A stretch of 64,000 nt of DNA from NCBI RefSeq assembly GCF_018619435.1, contig NZ_JAHFZF010000004.1, positions 1 to 64,000 on the forward strand, given 5' to 3'. Position 1 is the first letter of the stretch, and every line of letters starts with the position of its first letter. Position numbers and translations under genes: made by a program. Under the pieces are notes generated by a model, which was not told the DNA's origin, searched no databases, and saw nothing but the letters and a program-made list of their open reading frames with translations. The DNA is from Rhodoferax sp. U11-2br (GTDB lineage: Bacteria; Pseudomonadota; Gammaproteobacteria; Burkholderiales; Burkholderiaceae_C). This document shows, piece after piece, positions 18,469 through 26,420 of the stretch.

Positions 18469-19227
18469 ATGATTCACCGTACCGACCTTCTGGGCACATT
18501 GGATGCCTTGCTCCAACCTGAGCGGTTTCGCGACTACGGCCCCAATGGTTTGCAGGTTGAAGGCTGTGCCCAGGTCCGCAAAATTGTGTCGGGCGTGACC
18601 GCCAGTCGGGCGCTGATCGAGGCCGCCATTGCCGCCCAGGCCGACACCATCCTGGTGCACCACGGTTTGTTCTGGCGTGGCCAGAACGGCTGTGTCACCG
18701 GCTGGATGAAACAACGTCTGGCCTTGCTGCTGGCGCACGACATCAACCTGCTGGCCTACCACCTGCCGCTGGACGCGCACCCCGAGCTGGGTAACAACGC
18801 CCAGCTGGGCCTCAAACTCGGGCTGGTGGGCACGGCCCGTTTTGGTGAGCAGGACTTGGGTTGGCTCGGCGCGCCGGTAGATGGGCAGAGTTTTGCCTCG
18901 GCACAGGCGCTGGCAGACCACGTCTCTTCTGTATTAAATCGGCCTGTAGCCCTTGTTGATCAAGGGTCAAAAGCTATTCAAAAAATAGCGTGGTGTTCTG
19001 GCGGGGCACAGAGTTATTTTGAGGCGGCCATTGCTGCGGGGGCGGATGCCTTCATCACCGGTGAGTTGTCCGAGCCTCAGGCACATCTGGCCCGCGAATG
19101 TCGCGCGGCCTATCTGGCCTGTGGTCACCACGCCACCGAGCGTTTTGGCGCACCTGCCGTGGCCAGCCATGTGGCGGAGCTGCATGGGCTGGAACATCTG
19201 TTCATCGACATCGACAACCCTGCCTGA
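18469..19227 (+). CDS. NIF3-like dinuclear metal centre protein
   Basis: A 252-residue YbgI/NIF3 family protein. The metal ligands are in VHHGLFW (first His pair), AYHLPLDAHPELGNN, and the late LACGHHATERFG with the final HGLEHLFIDIDNP. The family forms a toroidal hexamer and has been linked to GTP cyclohydrolase-like chemistry, but its role is unproven. The start at 18469 matches the family N-terminus MIHRTDLLGTLDALL. Odd feature: codons around residues 156-172 match the dispersed palindromic repeat of this genome, without breaking the frame. Confidence 0.9.
   Translation: MIHRTDLLGTLDALLQPERFRDYGPNGLQVEGCAQVRKIVSGVTASRALIEAAIAAQADTILVHHGLFWRGQNGCVTGWMKQRLALLLAHDINLLAYHLPLDAHPELGNNAQLGLKLGLVGTARFGEQDLGWLGAPVDGQSFASAQALADHVSSVLNRPVALVDQGSKAIQKIAWCSGGAQSYFEAAIAAGADAFITGELSEPQAHLARECRAAYLACGHHATERFGAPAVASHVAELHGLEHLFIDIDNPA
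18933..18985 (-). repeat. Dispersed palindromic repeat, copy 7, inside the NIF3 gene
   Basis: On the minus strand a T-run leads to AATAGCTTTTGACCCTTGAT, then CAACAAGGGCTACAGGCC and GATTT. These match the left block, both palindrome arms and the right block of the intergenic copies. It is wholly within the coding sequence and keeps the frame. Confidence 0.6.
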
Positions 19228-19236
19228 GAATCTCCC

Positions 19237-20313
19237 ATGAGCGAACCCCGCATGCACTTGCCCCTGGCCATCACCCAGGGTGACCCGGCTGGCATCGGCC
19301 CGGAAATCATCGTCAAGGCCTTTCGTGATGCGCCGCAGGAGACCCGTGGCTGTTTTGTCGTGGGTGATGTGGCCACCCTGCGCCGTGCGGCCCACTGTGT
19401 GGCCGGTGAGGGTGTGGTGCTGCCGGTGCTGGTGTTGTCGCATGCCGAGGAGGCGCTGTCCTGCCCGCCCCGGTGTGTGCCGGTGTTGCCGGTAGAGGCC
19501 AGCAGCTTGCCACCCGAACCTTTTGGGCAGCTCAGTGCCCGCGCTGGTCGGATGGCGGGCGACGCGGTGGTCTGGGCCGCCAATGCGGCCCTGCGTGGTG
19601 AGGTGGCGGGCCTGGTGACGGCCCCACTCAACAAGGCCGCGCTGGCGCTGGCAGGGGCGCCGTATGCGGCCTATCCCGGCCACACCGAGTTGCTGCAGGC
19701 CCTGGCCGCCAAACACCAAGGTCTGTCGGTTGACCAGTGCCCGGTACGCATGATGTTGGCCAATGACGAGTTGCGCGTGGTGCTGGTCAGCATCCATGTG
19801 TCCTTGCGTGACGCCCTGGCGGCGGTGACGTTAAACAACGTGTTGCAAAGTCTGCTGATCACCCACCATGCGCTGCTGCCGATTTTGGGGCGTGCCCCTC
19901 GGATTGGTGTGGCAGCTCTGAATCCGCATGCGGGTGAGGGCGGGCTGTTTGGCACCGAAGAGCAGACCATCATCGCCCCGGCCGTGGCTGCGGCGCGTCT
20001 GCAGGGCGTCAACGCTAGCGACCCGCAGGCCCCGGACACGATCTTCATGCGTGCACGCGCCCAGGCCGGGCGGGACGGTGAATTCGACGTGGTGTTGGCG
20101 ATGTACCACGATCAGGGCCTGATTCCTGTGAAATATCTGGGCGTGGACAAAGGCGTCAATGTGACCCTGGGTTTGCCACTGGTGCGCACCAGCCCGGACC
20201 ACGGCACTGCTTTTGACCTGGCAGGCACTGGGCTCGCCGATGCATCGAGCCTGATCGAGGCGGTGCGTATGGCGCAGTTGCTGGGGTGTTTGCGGCTTGA
20301 AAGCGGCGGATAA
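19237..20313 (+). CDS. pdxA: 4-hydroxythreonine-4-phosphate dehydrogenase
   Basis: PdxA oxidises 4-phosphohydroxy-threonine in pyridoxal phosphate synthesis. The 358-residue product shows AITQGDPAGIGPEI at the N-terminus, the VTAPLNKAAL block, the metal ligand YPGHTELLQ, LNPHAGEGGLFG, and YHDQGLIPVKYLG near the C-terminus. An insert-rich, less conserved region lies around residues 60-90. It starts nine bases after the NIF3 gene and may be co-transcribed with it. Confidence 0.95.
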   Translation: MSEPRMHLPLAITQGDPAGIGPEIIVKAFRDAPQETRGCFVVGDVATLRRAAHCVAGEGVVLPVLVLSHAEEALSCPPRCVPVLPVEASSLPPEPFGQLSARAGRMAGDAVVWAANAALRGEVAGLVTAPLNKAALALAGAPYAAYPGHTELLQALAAKHQGLSVDQCPVRMMLANDELRVVLVSIHVSLRDALAAVTLNNVLQSLLITHHALLPILGRAPRIGVAALNPHAGEGGLFGTEEQTIIAPAVAAARLQGVNASDPQAPDTIFMRARAQAGRDGEFDVVLAMYHDQGLIPVKYLGVDKGVNVTLGLPLVRTSPDHGTAFDLAGTGLADASSLIEAVRMAQLLGCLRLESGG

Positions 20314-20409
20314 GGCTGAATGCCGCCTGCTGGCGGCGCCTGAGCAAAGGGTGGCTCAGCTACAATCCTACCCTTTGATTTGGTGTGGTTTTTATCATTG
20401 AGGATGCCC

Positions 20410-21024
20410 ATGAGTGAATCTGTTGTTAAAAACGGTTTGGTCGACGCCGAAAAACGAACGTGGCTGATTGCTTCCAGCGCAGTGGGCGCGCTTGGCACAG
20501 CTGCCGTTGTGGCGCCTTTTGTGGCGTCGTTTCAACCCTCGGAGCGAGCCAAGGCCGCTGGCGCAGCGGTAGAGGCTGATATTTCAGCCTTGAAACCGGG
20601 CGAAAAAATGACGGTGGAATGGCGTGGCAAGCCGGTCTGGATTGTGCGTCGCACACCCGAGATGCTGGCTGCGTTGCCCAAACTGGACGATCAACTGGTT
20701 GATCCTGCATCCACCCGCAAGCCCGATGAGCAGGCGCCTGCGTATGCACGTAACGCCACCCGTTCGATCAAACCCGAATACCTGGTGACCATTGGTATCT
20801 GCACCCATCTGGGCTGCTCTCCGTCGGACAAGTTTCAGGCAGGTCCACAAGCTTCTTTGCCGGATGACTGGCAGGGTGGGTTTTTGTGCCCATGCCATGG
20901 CTCAACCTTTGACTTGGCGGGTCGGGTGTTCAAGAACAAACCGGCACCCGACAATCTTGAAATTCCTCCCCACATGTACCTGTCAGACAGCAAGTTGCTG
21001 ATCGGTGACGACAAGAAAGCCTGA
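20410..21024 (+). CDS. petA: Ubiquinol-cytochrome c reductase, Rieske iron-sulfur subunit
   Basis: The Rieske subunit carries electrons from ubiquinol to cytochrome c1. The 204-residue protein has a twin-arginine-like N-terminus with a hydrophobic helix at about 20-42 ([19 protein letters not shown]) that would be a Tat-dependent anchor; only one Arg is seen before TWL. The cluster ligands are in CTHLGC and CPCHGS. Met 20410 is chosen because GAGG lies about 7 bases before it; another Met at 20404 is too close. First gene of petABC. Confidence 0.95.
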   Translation: MSESVVKNGLVDAEKRTWLIASSAVGALGTAAVVAPFVASFQPSERAKAAGAAVEADISALKPGEKMTVEWRGKPVWIVRRTPEMLAALPKLDDQLVDPASTRKPDEQAPAYARNATRSIKPEYLVTIGICTHLGCSPSDKFQAGPQASLPDDWQGGFLCPCHGSTFDLAGRVFKNKPAPDNLEIPPHMYLSDSKLLIGDDKKA

Positions 21025-21035
21025 GGATCATTGAC

Positions 21036-22436
21036 ATGGCAGATTTCCACGAAATTTCCCCGAACGCGCCTTTGTCCGCCAAGGCGCTGAACTGGGTGGA
21101 CAACCGGTTTCCCTTGTCCAAGCTCTTCAAAGAGCACATGAGTGAGTACTACGCGCCGAAGAACTTCAACGTCTGGTACATCTTTGGTTCCCTGTCGCTG
21201 CTGGTGTTGGTGATTCAGATCGTCACCGGCATTTTCCTGGTGATGCACTACAAGCCGGACGCTGCGCTGGCGTTTGCTTCGGTGGAATACATCATGCGTG
21301 ATGTGCCCTGGGGCTGGCTGATCCGTTACATGCACTCTACCGGTGCTTCGGCCTTCTTCCTGATGGTCTATTTGCACATGTTCCGTGGTTTGCTGTACGG
21401 CAGTTACCGCAAACCGCGTGAATTGGTCTGGCTGTTCGGCTGCGGTATTTTCCTGGCGCTGATGGCCGAAGCTTTCATGGGCTACCTGTTGCCCTGGGGC
21501 CAGATGAGCTACTGGGGTGCGCAGGTGATCGTGAACCTGTTCTCTGCCATTCCTTTCGTCGGACCGGATCTGGCGCTGCTGATCCGTGGTGATTTTGTGG
21601 TGGGTGATGCCACGCTGAACCGCTTCTTCAGTTTCCACGTGATTGCAGTGCCCCTGGTGTTGCTGGGCCTGGTTGTGGCGCACATCATCGCGCTGCATGA
21701 AGTCGGCTCGAACAACCCCGATGGTGTGGAAATCAAGGCCAACAAAGACGAAAACGGTATCCCGCGCGATGGCATCCCGTTTCATCCGTACTACACGGTG
21801 CATGACATCTTTGGTGTCAGTGTGTTCCTGTTTGTGTTCTCGGCCATCATTTTCTTTGCGCCTGAAATGGGTGGGTACTTCCTGGAGTACAACAATTTCA
21901 TCCCGGCCAATCCTTATGTGACACCGGCTCACATTGCGCCAGTCTGGTACTTCACACCGTTTTACTCGATGCTGCGTGCCGTGACATCCGAGTTGATGTA
22001 CGTGCTGATGGCGGTGACCGTGCTGGCCGCCGTGTTGGCTGTGGTCAAGGTCAAGATGCCGACCCTGTTCAAGGGCGTGATTGCGGTGGGTGCCGTGGTG
22101 ATCGTGGCCTTGATGCTGTTGATCGAAGCCAAGTTCTGGGGTGTGGTCGCCATGGGTGGTGGTGTGGTGATCCTGTTCTTCCTGCCCTGGCTGGACAACA
22201 GCCAAGTCAAGTCCATCCGTTATCGTCCCACTTGGCACAAGTACCTGTATGCCGTGTTTGTGATCGACTTCCTGGTGCTGGGCTACCTGGGTATCCAGCC
22301 GCCGTCTGACATCGCTAACCGTGTGTCACAAGCCGGTACGCTGTTTTATTTTGGTTTCTTCTTGTTGATGCCTTGGTGGAGCCGCATGGGAGCCTTTAAG
22401 CCGGTGCCGAGTCGCGTTGTTTACAAGCCTCACTGA
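21036..22436 (+). CDS. petB: Cytochrome b of the bc1 complex
   Basis: Membrane subunit holding haems bL and bH and both quinone sites. The 466-residue protein has the paired haem-ligating His helices, [20 protein letters not shown] and [21 protein letters not shown]. The Qo-site motif is present as the PEMGGYF region (PEWY-equivalent, with Met-Gly in place of Trp-Tyr). After about residue 310 there are extra hydrophobic stretches, making it somewhat longer than the roughly 430 residues of alphaproteobacterial cytochrome b. It lies 11 bases after petA. Confidence 0.95.
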   Translation: MADFHEISPNAPLSAKALNWVDNRFPLSKLFKEHMSEYYAPKNFNVWYIFGSLSLLVLVIQIVTGIFLVMHYKPDAALAFASVEYIMRDVPWGWLIRYMHSTGASAFFLMVYLHMFRGLLYGSYRKPRELVWLFGCGIFLALMAEAFMGYLLPWGQMSYWGAQVIVNLFSAIPFVGPDLALLIRGDFVVGDATLNRFFSFHVIAVPLVLLGLVVAHIIALHEVGSNNPDGVEIKANKDENGIPRDGIPFHPYYTVHDIFGVSVFLFVFSAIIFFAPEMGGYFLEYNNFIPANPYVTPAHIAPVWYFTPFYSMLRAVTSELMYVLMAVTVLAAVLAVVKVKMPTLFKGVIAVGAVVIVALMLLIEAKFWGVVAMGGGVVILFFLPWLDNSQVKSIRYRPTWHKYLYAVFVIDFLVLGYLGIQPPSDIANRVSQAGTLFYFGFFLLMPWWSRMGAFKPVPSRVVYKPH

Positions 22437-22453
22437 CCCGGAGAATTTTCACA

Positions 22454-23224
22454 ATGAAAACGAGTTTCATCAAAAAAGTCGCCCTGGGTTTGTCTCTGGT
22501 GTCGGGTCTGTCTATGTCGGTGTTTGCCAATACGGCGGGACCGGCCTGGGACAAAGCGCCAGGCAATATATCCGATAAGACCTCTTTGCAGAACGGTGCC
22601 AAGACCTTTGTGGCGTATTGCCTGAACTGCCACGGCGCTGAATACGTGCGCTACAACCGCTTGCAGGACCTCGGCTTTACCCTGGATCAGATCAAGAGTG
22701 AACTGGTGCTGACCGATGCCAAGGTGGGTGACACCATGAAGTCGGTGATCTCCATGAAAGAAGGCAAGGCCTGGTTTGGCAACAACCCGCCTGACCTGAG
22801 TGTGATCGCCCGTTCACGCGCTGGTGCCAACGGCACAGGTGCTGACTACCTCTACACCTACCTACGTGGTTTTTACCGTGATGGCGCCAGCCAGACCGGG
22901 TGGAACAACTTGGTGTTCCCCAATGTAGGCATGCCTCATGTCCTGTGGGAGCTGCAGGGTGACCGCAAGGCCGTATTCGAGGAAGTTGAAGAGCATGGGC
23001 AGAAAACCCATGTATTCAAGGGCTTCGAACAGGTCACGCCAGGCACATTGACCACGGAGCAGTACGATCAGACGGTGGGTGACCTCGTCAACTACCTGCA
23101 GTGGATGGGTGAACCTGTGCAATCCACCCGCAAGACGCTGGGCATCTGGGTCTTGATCTTCCTGGCTGGGTTGACGGTGGTCACCTGGCGTTTGAACAAG
23201 TCTTTCTGGAAAGACATCAAGTAG
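22454..23224 (+). CDS. petC: Cytochrome c1 of the bc1 complex
   Basis: Membrane-anchored c-type haem subunit that passes electrons to soluble cytochrome c. The 256-residue precursor has a Sec signal peptide (about 1-26, ending SVFANTAG). The haem-binding CLNCH is at Cys56/Cys59/His60. The distal Met ligand region is PNVGMPHVLW, and a C-terminal membrane anchor is near residues 228-248. It closes petABC and is followed by a strong terminator hairpin. Confidence 0.96.
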   Translation: MKTSFIKKVALGLSLVSGLSMSVFANTAGPAWDKAPGNISDKTSLQNGAKTFVAYCLNCHGAEYVRYNRLQDLGFTLDQIKSELVLTDAKVGDTMKSVISMKEGKAWFGNNPPDLSVIARSRAGANGTGADYLYTYLRGFYRDGASQTGWNNLVFPNVGMPHVLWELQGDRKAVFEEVEEHGQKTHVFKGFEQVTPGTLTTEQYDQTVGDLVNYLQWMGEPVQSTRKTLGIWVLIFLAGLTVVTWRLNKSFWKDIK

Positions 23225-23271
23225 CCCGTCCACATTTGCCAGGTCGCTTATCCAGGCGACCTTGACGGTTC

Positions 23272-23310
23272 AGAGTGGGGCTGCTTTTTGCACCCCGCTC
23301 TTTTTATTTT
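23272..23310 (+). terminator. Rho-independent terminator after petABC
   Basis: AGAGTGGGG pairs with CCCCGCTCT (one G-U pair) around a 12-base loop, followed by a T-rich run from 23301. It ends the petABC transcript 16 bases before the sspA start and forces sspA to rely on attenuated readthrough or on a promoter within or after the hairpin. Confidence 0.8.
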
Positions 23311-23325
23311 TTAGGAGCCTTCACC

Positions 23326-23937
23326 ATGATGGTGCTTTATTCAGGAACAACCTGCCCTTACTCTCACCGTTGCCGTTTTGTCCTGTTTGAAAAAGGCATG
23401 GATTTTGAGATCCGTGACGTTGATCTCTACAACAAGCCCGAAGACATCAGTGTCATGAACCCCTACGGGCAAGTGCCGATTCTGGTCGAACGTGACCTGA
23501 TCCTGTACGAGTCCAACATCATCAATGAATACATTGACGAGCGTTTTCCACATCCACAGCTGATGCCGGGCGATCCGGTTGACCGTGCCCGGGTTCGGCT
23601 GTTCCTGCTGAACTTCGAAAAAGAGTTGTTCACCCATGTGTCAACGCTGGAGTCGCGCACTGCCAAGGCCAACGAAAAGGCCCTGGAAAAGGCGCGCGCC
23701 CACATCCGTGATCGACTGACCCAACTGGCCCCGGTGTTCCTGAAGAACAAGTTCATGCTGGGTGATGGTTTCTCCATGCTCGACGTGGCCATTGCGCCCC
23801 TGTTGTGGCGCCTGGACTACTACGGCATTGAGCTGAGCAAGAACGCGGCACCTTTGCTGAAATATGCGGAGCGCATTTTTTCGCGTCCCGCCTACATCGA
23901 GGCATTGACACCATCTGAAAAAGTGATGCGCAAATAG
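23326..23937 (+). CDS. sspA: Stringent starvation protein A
   Basis: SspA is a glutathione S-transferase-fold protein that binds RNA polymerase and redirects transcription in starvation. The 203-residue product begins MMVLYSGTTCPYSHRCRFVL. It has the thioredoxin-like half with QVPILVERDLILYESNIINEYI and the all-helical C-terminal half. TAGGAG about 8 bases upstream supports the start at 23326 (a second Met follows at 23329). It is paired with sspB downstream, as in many proteobacteria. Confidence 0.94.
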   Translation: MMVLYSGTTCPYSHRCRFVLFEKGMDFEIRDVDLYNKPEDISVMNPYGQVPILVERDLILYESNIINEYIDERFPHPQLMPGDPVDRARVRLFLLNFEKELFTHVSTLESRTAKANEKALEKARAHIRDRLTQLAPVFLKNKFMLGDGFSMLDVAIAPLLWRLDYYGIELSKNAAPLLKYAERIFSRPAYIEALTPSEKVMRK

Positions 23938-23944
23938 GTAGCCG

Positions 23945-24352
23945 ATGAGCGAGAAGAACGAAACCGAGTCCACCTCGACCCGTCCCTATCTGATCCGTGC
24001 CATCCACGAATGGTGTTGTGACAACGGCTACACGCCACACATCACCGTTTCTGTGGATCACTCGGTGCAGGTGCCACTGGAGTACGTCAAGGACGGTGAA
24101 ATTGTGCTCAACGTGGGTTTGACAGCCACCACGGGTTTGCAGCTTGGCAACGACTACATCGTGTTCAAGGCCCGCTTTTCTGGCGTGGCCAGGGACATCA
24201 TGGTGCCGGTGGATCAGGTGATCGCCATTTTTGCGCGCGAAAACGGCCAAGGCATGGCCTTCCCGCAAATCAGCCGTCCTGAGCCAAGCCCAGAGCCTGA
24301 GGCGCCCAAGCCGACCAGCAGCCCACGCCCCACGCTCAAACGTATCAAATAG
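23945..24352 (+). CDS. sspB: ClpXP adaptor, stringent starvation protein B
   Basis: SspB delivers ssrA-tagged proteins to the ClpXP protease. The 135-residue protein has the conserved fold TRPYLIRAIHEWCCDNGYTPHI, then VPLEYVKDGEIVLNV and FKARFSGVARDIMVPVDQV. A Pro-rich linker leads to the C-terminal ClpX-binding tail ending RPTLKRIK. It starts seven bases after sspA, so the two are co-transcribed. Confidence 0.94.
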   Translation: MSEKNETESTSTRPYLIRAIHEWCCDNGYTPHITVSVDHSVQVPLEYVKDGEIVLNVGLTATTGLQLGNDYIVFKARFSGVARDIMVPVDQVIAIFARENGQGMAFPQISRPEPSPEPEAPKPTSSPRPTLKRIK

Positions 24353-24393
24353 CCAGCGGAGCGGGTCGCCTGCTCGTGTAAACTATGCCCCGT

Positions 24394-24469
24394 GCCGATT
24401 TAGCTCAGTTGGTAGAGCAACCGCCTTGTAAGCGGTAGGTCATCAGTTCGAATCCGATAATCGGCACCA
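24394..24469 (+). tRNA. tRNA-Thr (anticodon TGT)
   Basis: A 76-base cloverleaf with acceptor arms GCCGATT and AATCGGC, D-arm GCTCAGTTGGTAGAGC, anticodon loop CTTGTAA (TGT) and TψC arm GTTCGAATC. An encoded CCA occupies 24467-24469. It is isolated, not part of a tRNA cluster. Confidence 0.96.
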
Positions 24470-24482
24470 CCAAACACCTCTA

Positions 24483-24518
24483 AAAACCTCCAAGTAGCGA
24501 TACCTGGGGGTTTTTTTT
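24483..24518 (+). terminator. Terminator after tRNA-Thr
   Basis: AAAACCTCC pairs with GGGGGTTTT (one G-U pair) and is followed directly by a run of eight T. It lies 14 bases after the tRNA CCA. Confidence 0.65.
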
Positions 24519-24579
24519 GATGCGTGCATCAGCTGTTTGCCGCTCAAACCGGGCCGGTAGTCTCAAAGCCGGTGCCCGA

Positions 24580-24891
24580 ATGTATGGCGCAGGCCCACAA
24601 GATTACTCGTTGGAACTGGGTGACGTGTTGAAAAAATGTTCGGTCTGCGGCACCACCGTCAGACGCAGAGACTGCCACAAGAACCGTTATGGTGAATACA
24701 TCTGCAGGCCGTGCCAGGCCAATGGGATGCGCTTCACACCGCGACGCCAGCTGATCCACGGTGGCAAAAAGTGGCTGATCCGCTTTGTGGCGCTGGTGCT
24801 GATGACTGGGTTTTTTGTGGTGTTGTTCTGGTGGCTGGGCCAGCTGCTCGCGCCATCCTCGTCTTTGGATGTCTTGGATCAGTTGCGCTGA
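24580..24891 (+). CDS. Small zinc-ribbon membrane protein
   Basis: A product of about 103 residues with two CxxC pairs, KKCSVCGTTVRRRDC and YICRPC, that would form a zinc ribbon. A basic segment FTPRRQLIHGGKKWL follows, then one membrane helix (about residues 70-92, FVALVLMTGFFVVLFWWLG). I recognise no named family. The start is uncertain, since an upstream in-frame Met at 24517 lies in the tRNA terminator. The zinc ribbon and helix argue for a real gene. Confidence 0.62.
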   Translation: MYGAGPQDYSLELGDVLKKCSVCGTTVRRRDCHKNRYGEYICRPCQANGMRFTPRRQLIHGGKKWLIRFVALVLMTGFFVVLFWWLGQLLAPSSSLDVLDQLR

Positions 24892-24936
24892 TCTGCCAGC
24901 GTGCCAAAATCGCCACCTTTGGCTGCCGGGAACGGG

Positions 24937-25245
24937 TTAAGGTTGGCGGCTCACCTTGAGCCGGATCGACGTCACTTCCAAACCGGTGGCTCGCAGCTTT
25001 TCTTCGAACGTGGGCAACAGTTGGCGCAATTTGGCAGCGGTTGTGTTGTTGGACAACATCAGGCACCAGGCACCGTCCTCGAACGGCCCACTTTTGACAA
25101 ATGGGCGCAGAGGTGCCGGGATCAGCATCTCGATGGCCCGCAGGCGAGACAGCGATGCCTTCTGTTGGGCCATCAATTTGGCCAAACCCGGGTTGTTTTC
25201 GCTGGCCTGAAGCAGGGTAAATTGATGTTGGCTGCGAACGTTCAT
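24937..25245 (-). CDS. dciA: DUF721 protein, DciA-type replicative helicase loader
   Basis: A 102-residue DUF721 protein. DciA is the ancestral loader of the DnaB replicative helicase in bacteria lacking DnaC or DnaI. Visible features are the basic LRAIEMLIPAPLRPFVKSG start of the KH-like domain, the GAWCLMLSNNTTAAKLRQLLP core, and a C-terminal strand GLEVTSIRLKV. A position next to secA and an M23 peptidase is typical. It is divergent from the peptidase gene with only 20 bases between start codons. Confidence 0.75.
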   Translation of the reverse strand: MNVRSQHQFTLLQASENNPGLAKLMAQQKASLSRLRAIEMLIPAPLRPFVKSGPFEDGAWCLMLSNNTTAAKLRQLLPTFEEKLRATGLEVTSIRLKVSRQP

Positions 25246-25265
25246 GCGCTTGGATGGAGTAACAG

Positions 25266-26252
25266 ATGCAATTGATCATCACGGATGCCCGACTGGCCAA
25301 GTCACGGGTTGTCAACTTGACGGGAGGGCGACTGGTCGCGGTGGTGGCAGCCATCGTGATCGGCTTGATGTTAACCACCCTGGGGGTTTACCACTGGGTG
25401 ATCATCAAGGGCGCGCGTGAGGGCTGGCCGGTGGTGAGCTCCCTGGTCAAGCTCGTGACCAAAGATGATTTTGCCCAGCGAGACCGCTTCCTGCGTGAAA
25501 ACCTGGACCTCATGGCGCGTCAACTCGGTGAAATGCAGGCCAAACTGCAGCAGCTGGAGTCGCTGGGTGAACGTGTCTCGGGCCTGGCCGGTTTGCCGGT
25601 GCCCGCTACCAAAGCGGTCACAGGTTCGGGTGGGCCCCTGGTGGCGCCACGCGCGTTGAGTATGGAAGAGGTGCAATCCGCCATGGTCGGTTTTGAGGAA
25701 TTGGCCACCCAGCGCAGCAGCGCCTTGACGGCGCTGGAGTCGCAGCTGTTTGACCTCAAGATGAAACGCATGATGACCCCCACCCAGAAGCCGGTGACGG
25801 TGAGTGACATGGGTTCCGGTTTTGGCTGGCGGCTTGACCCTTTCAGTGGGCGCTCTGCCCTACACACCGGGCAGGACTATTCGGCGCCGGTGGGTACACC
25901 GATTCTTGCCGCAGCAGGCGGGGTGGTGGTGACACAGGAGTACCACCCGGAGTACGGCAACATGGTGGAAATTGACCATGGCGGTGGTTTGATCACGCGT
26001 TATGCCCATGCTTCCAGGACATGGGTCAAAAAAGGGGACCTGATCAAACGCGGGCAGAAAATTGCGGAGGTGGGCACCAGTGGTCGCTCCACCGGCGCCC
26101 ATCTGCACTTTGAGGTGTGGGTGCAAGGGGTGGTGCAAGACCCACAAAAGTTCCTGGCTGTCCACCCGCAAGCACCCGCAACCACGGTGGCTGCCGCGGG
26201 CCAGGCAGCGGCCCGACCAGCCGCTGTGGCGGCAAGCGCCTCCCCCAAATGA
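25266..26252 (+). CDS. M23-family peptidoglycan metallopeptidase
   Basis: A 328-residue membrane-anchored LytM-type protein. A membrane helix spans about 25-45, a coiled coil about 75-105, and the M23 domain about 185-300. Zinc ligands are visible in ALHTGQDYSAPVGTP (HxxxD), and in the later TGAHLHFEVW (HxH). It would cleave peptide cross-links or activate amidases at the inner face of the periplasm. GGAG eight bases before the ATG supports the start. The C-terminus is Ala/Pro-rich. Confidence 0.9.
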   Translation: MQLIITDARLAKSRVVNLTGGRLVAVVAAIVIGLMLTTLGVYHWVIIKGAREGWPVVSSLVKLVTKDDFAQRDRFLRENLDLMARQLGEMQAKLQQLESLGERVSGLAGLPVPATKAVTGSGGPLVAPRALSMEEVQSAMVGFEELATQRSSALTALESQLFDLKMKRMMTPTQKPVTVSDMGSGFGWRLDPFSGRSALHTGQDYSAPVGTPILAAAGGVVVTQEYHPEYGNMVEIDHGGGLITRYAHASRTWVKKGDLIKRGQKIAEVGTSGRSTGAHLHFEVWVQGVVQDPQKFLAVHPQAPATTVAAAGQAAARPAAVAASASPK

Positions 26253-26420
26253 GGGTTTAGGGTGGGCCCTTGTCAGGCAGCTAAAATTGCCCACCTTGTT
26301 GTCAAAATTTGCCGTTCATCGAGCTTGTGACAGCGTTGCTTAGCCCCATTTCAGTTAGATCGTAATAAAGGACTGCGTGTCTGTTTGCCGTGATTGGTGG
26401 ACAAGTTGCGCACCGCATTC

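Noticed and set aside
20835-22238. Long open frame on the minus strand across petA-petB
   Set aside because: It is the shadow of high-GC codon usage. The plus strand encodes unmistakable cytochrome b and Rieske motifs, and the antisense product is His/Gln-rich without family features.
26253-26420. SecM-like arrest leader before secA
   Set aside because: No short frame with an arrest-type motif or signal peptide is visible in the gap.
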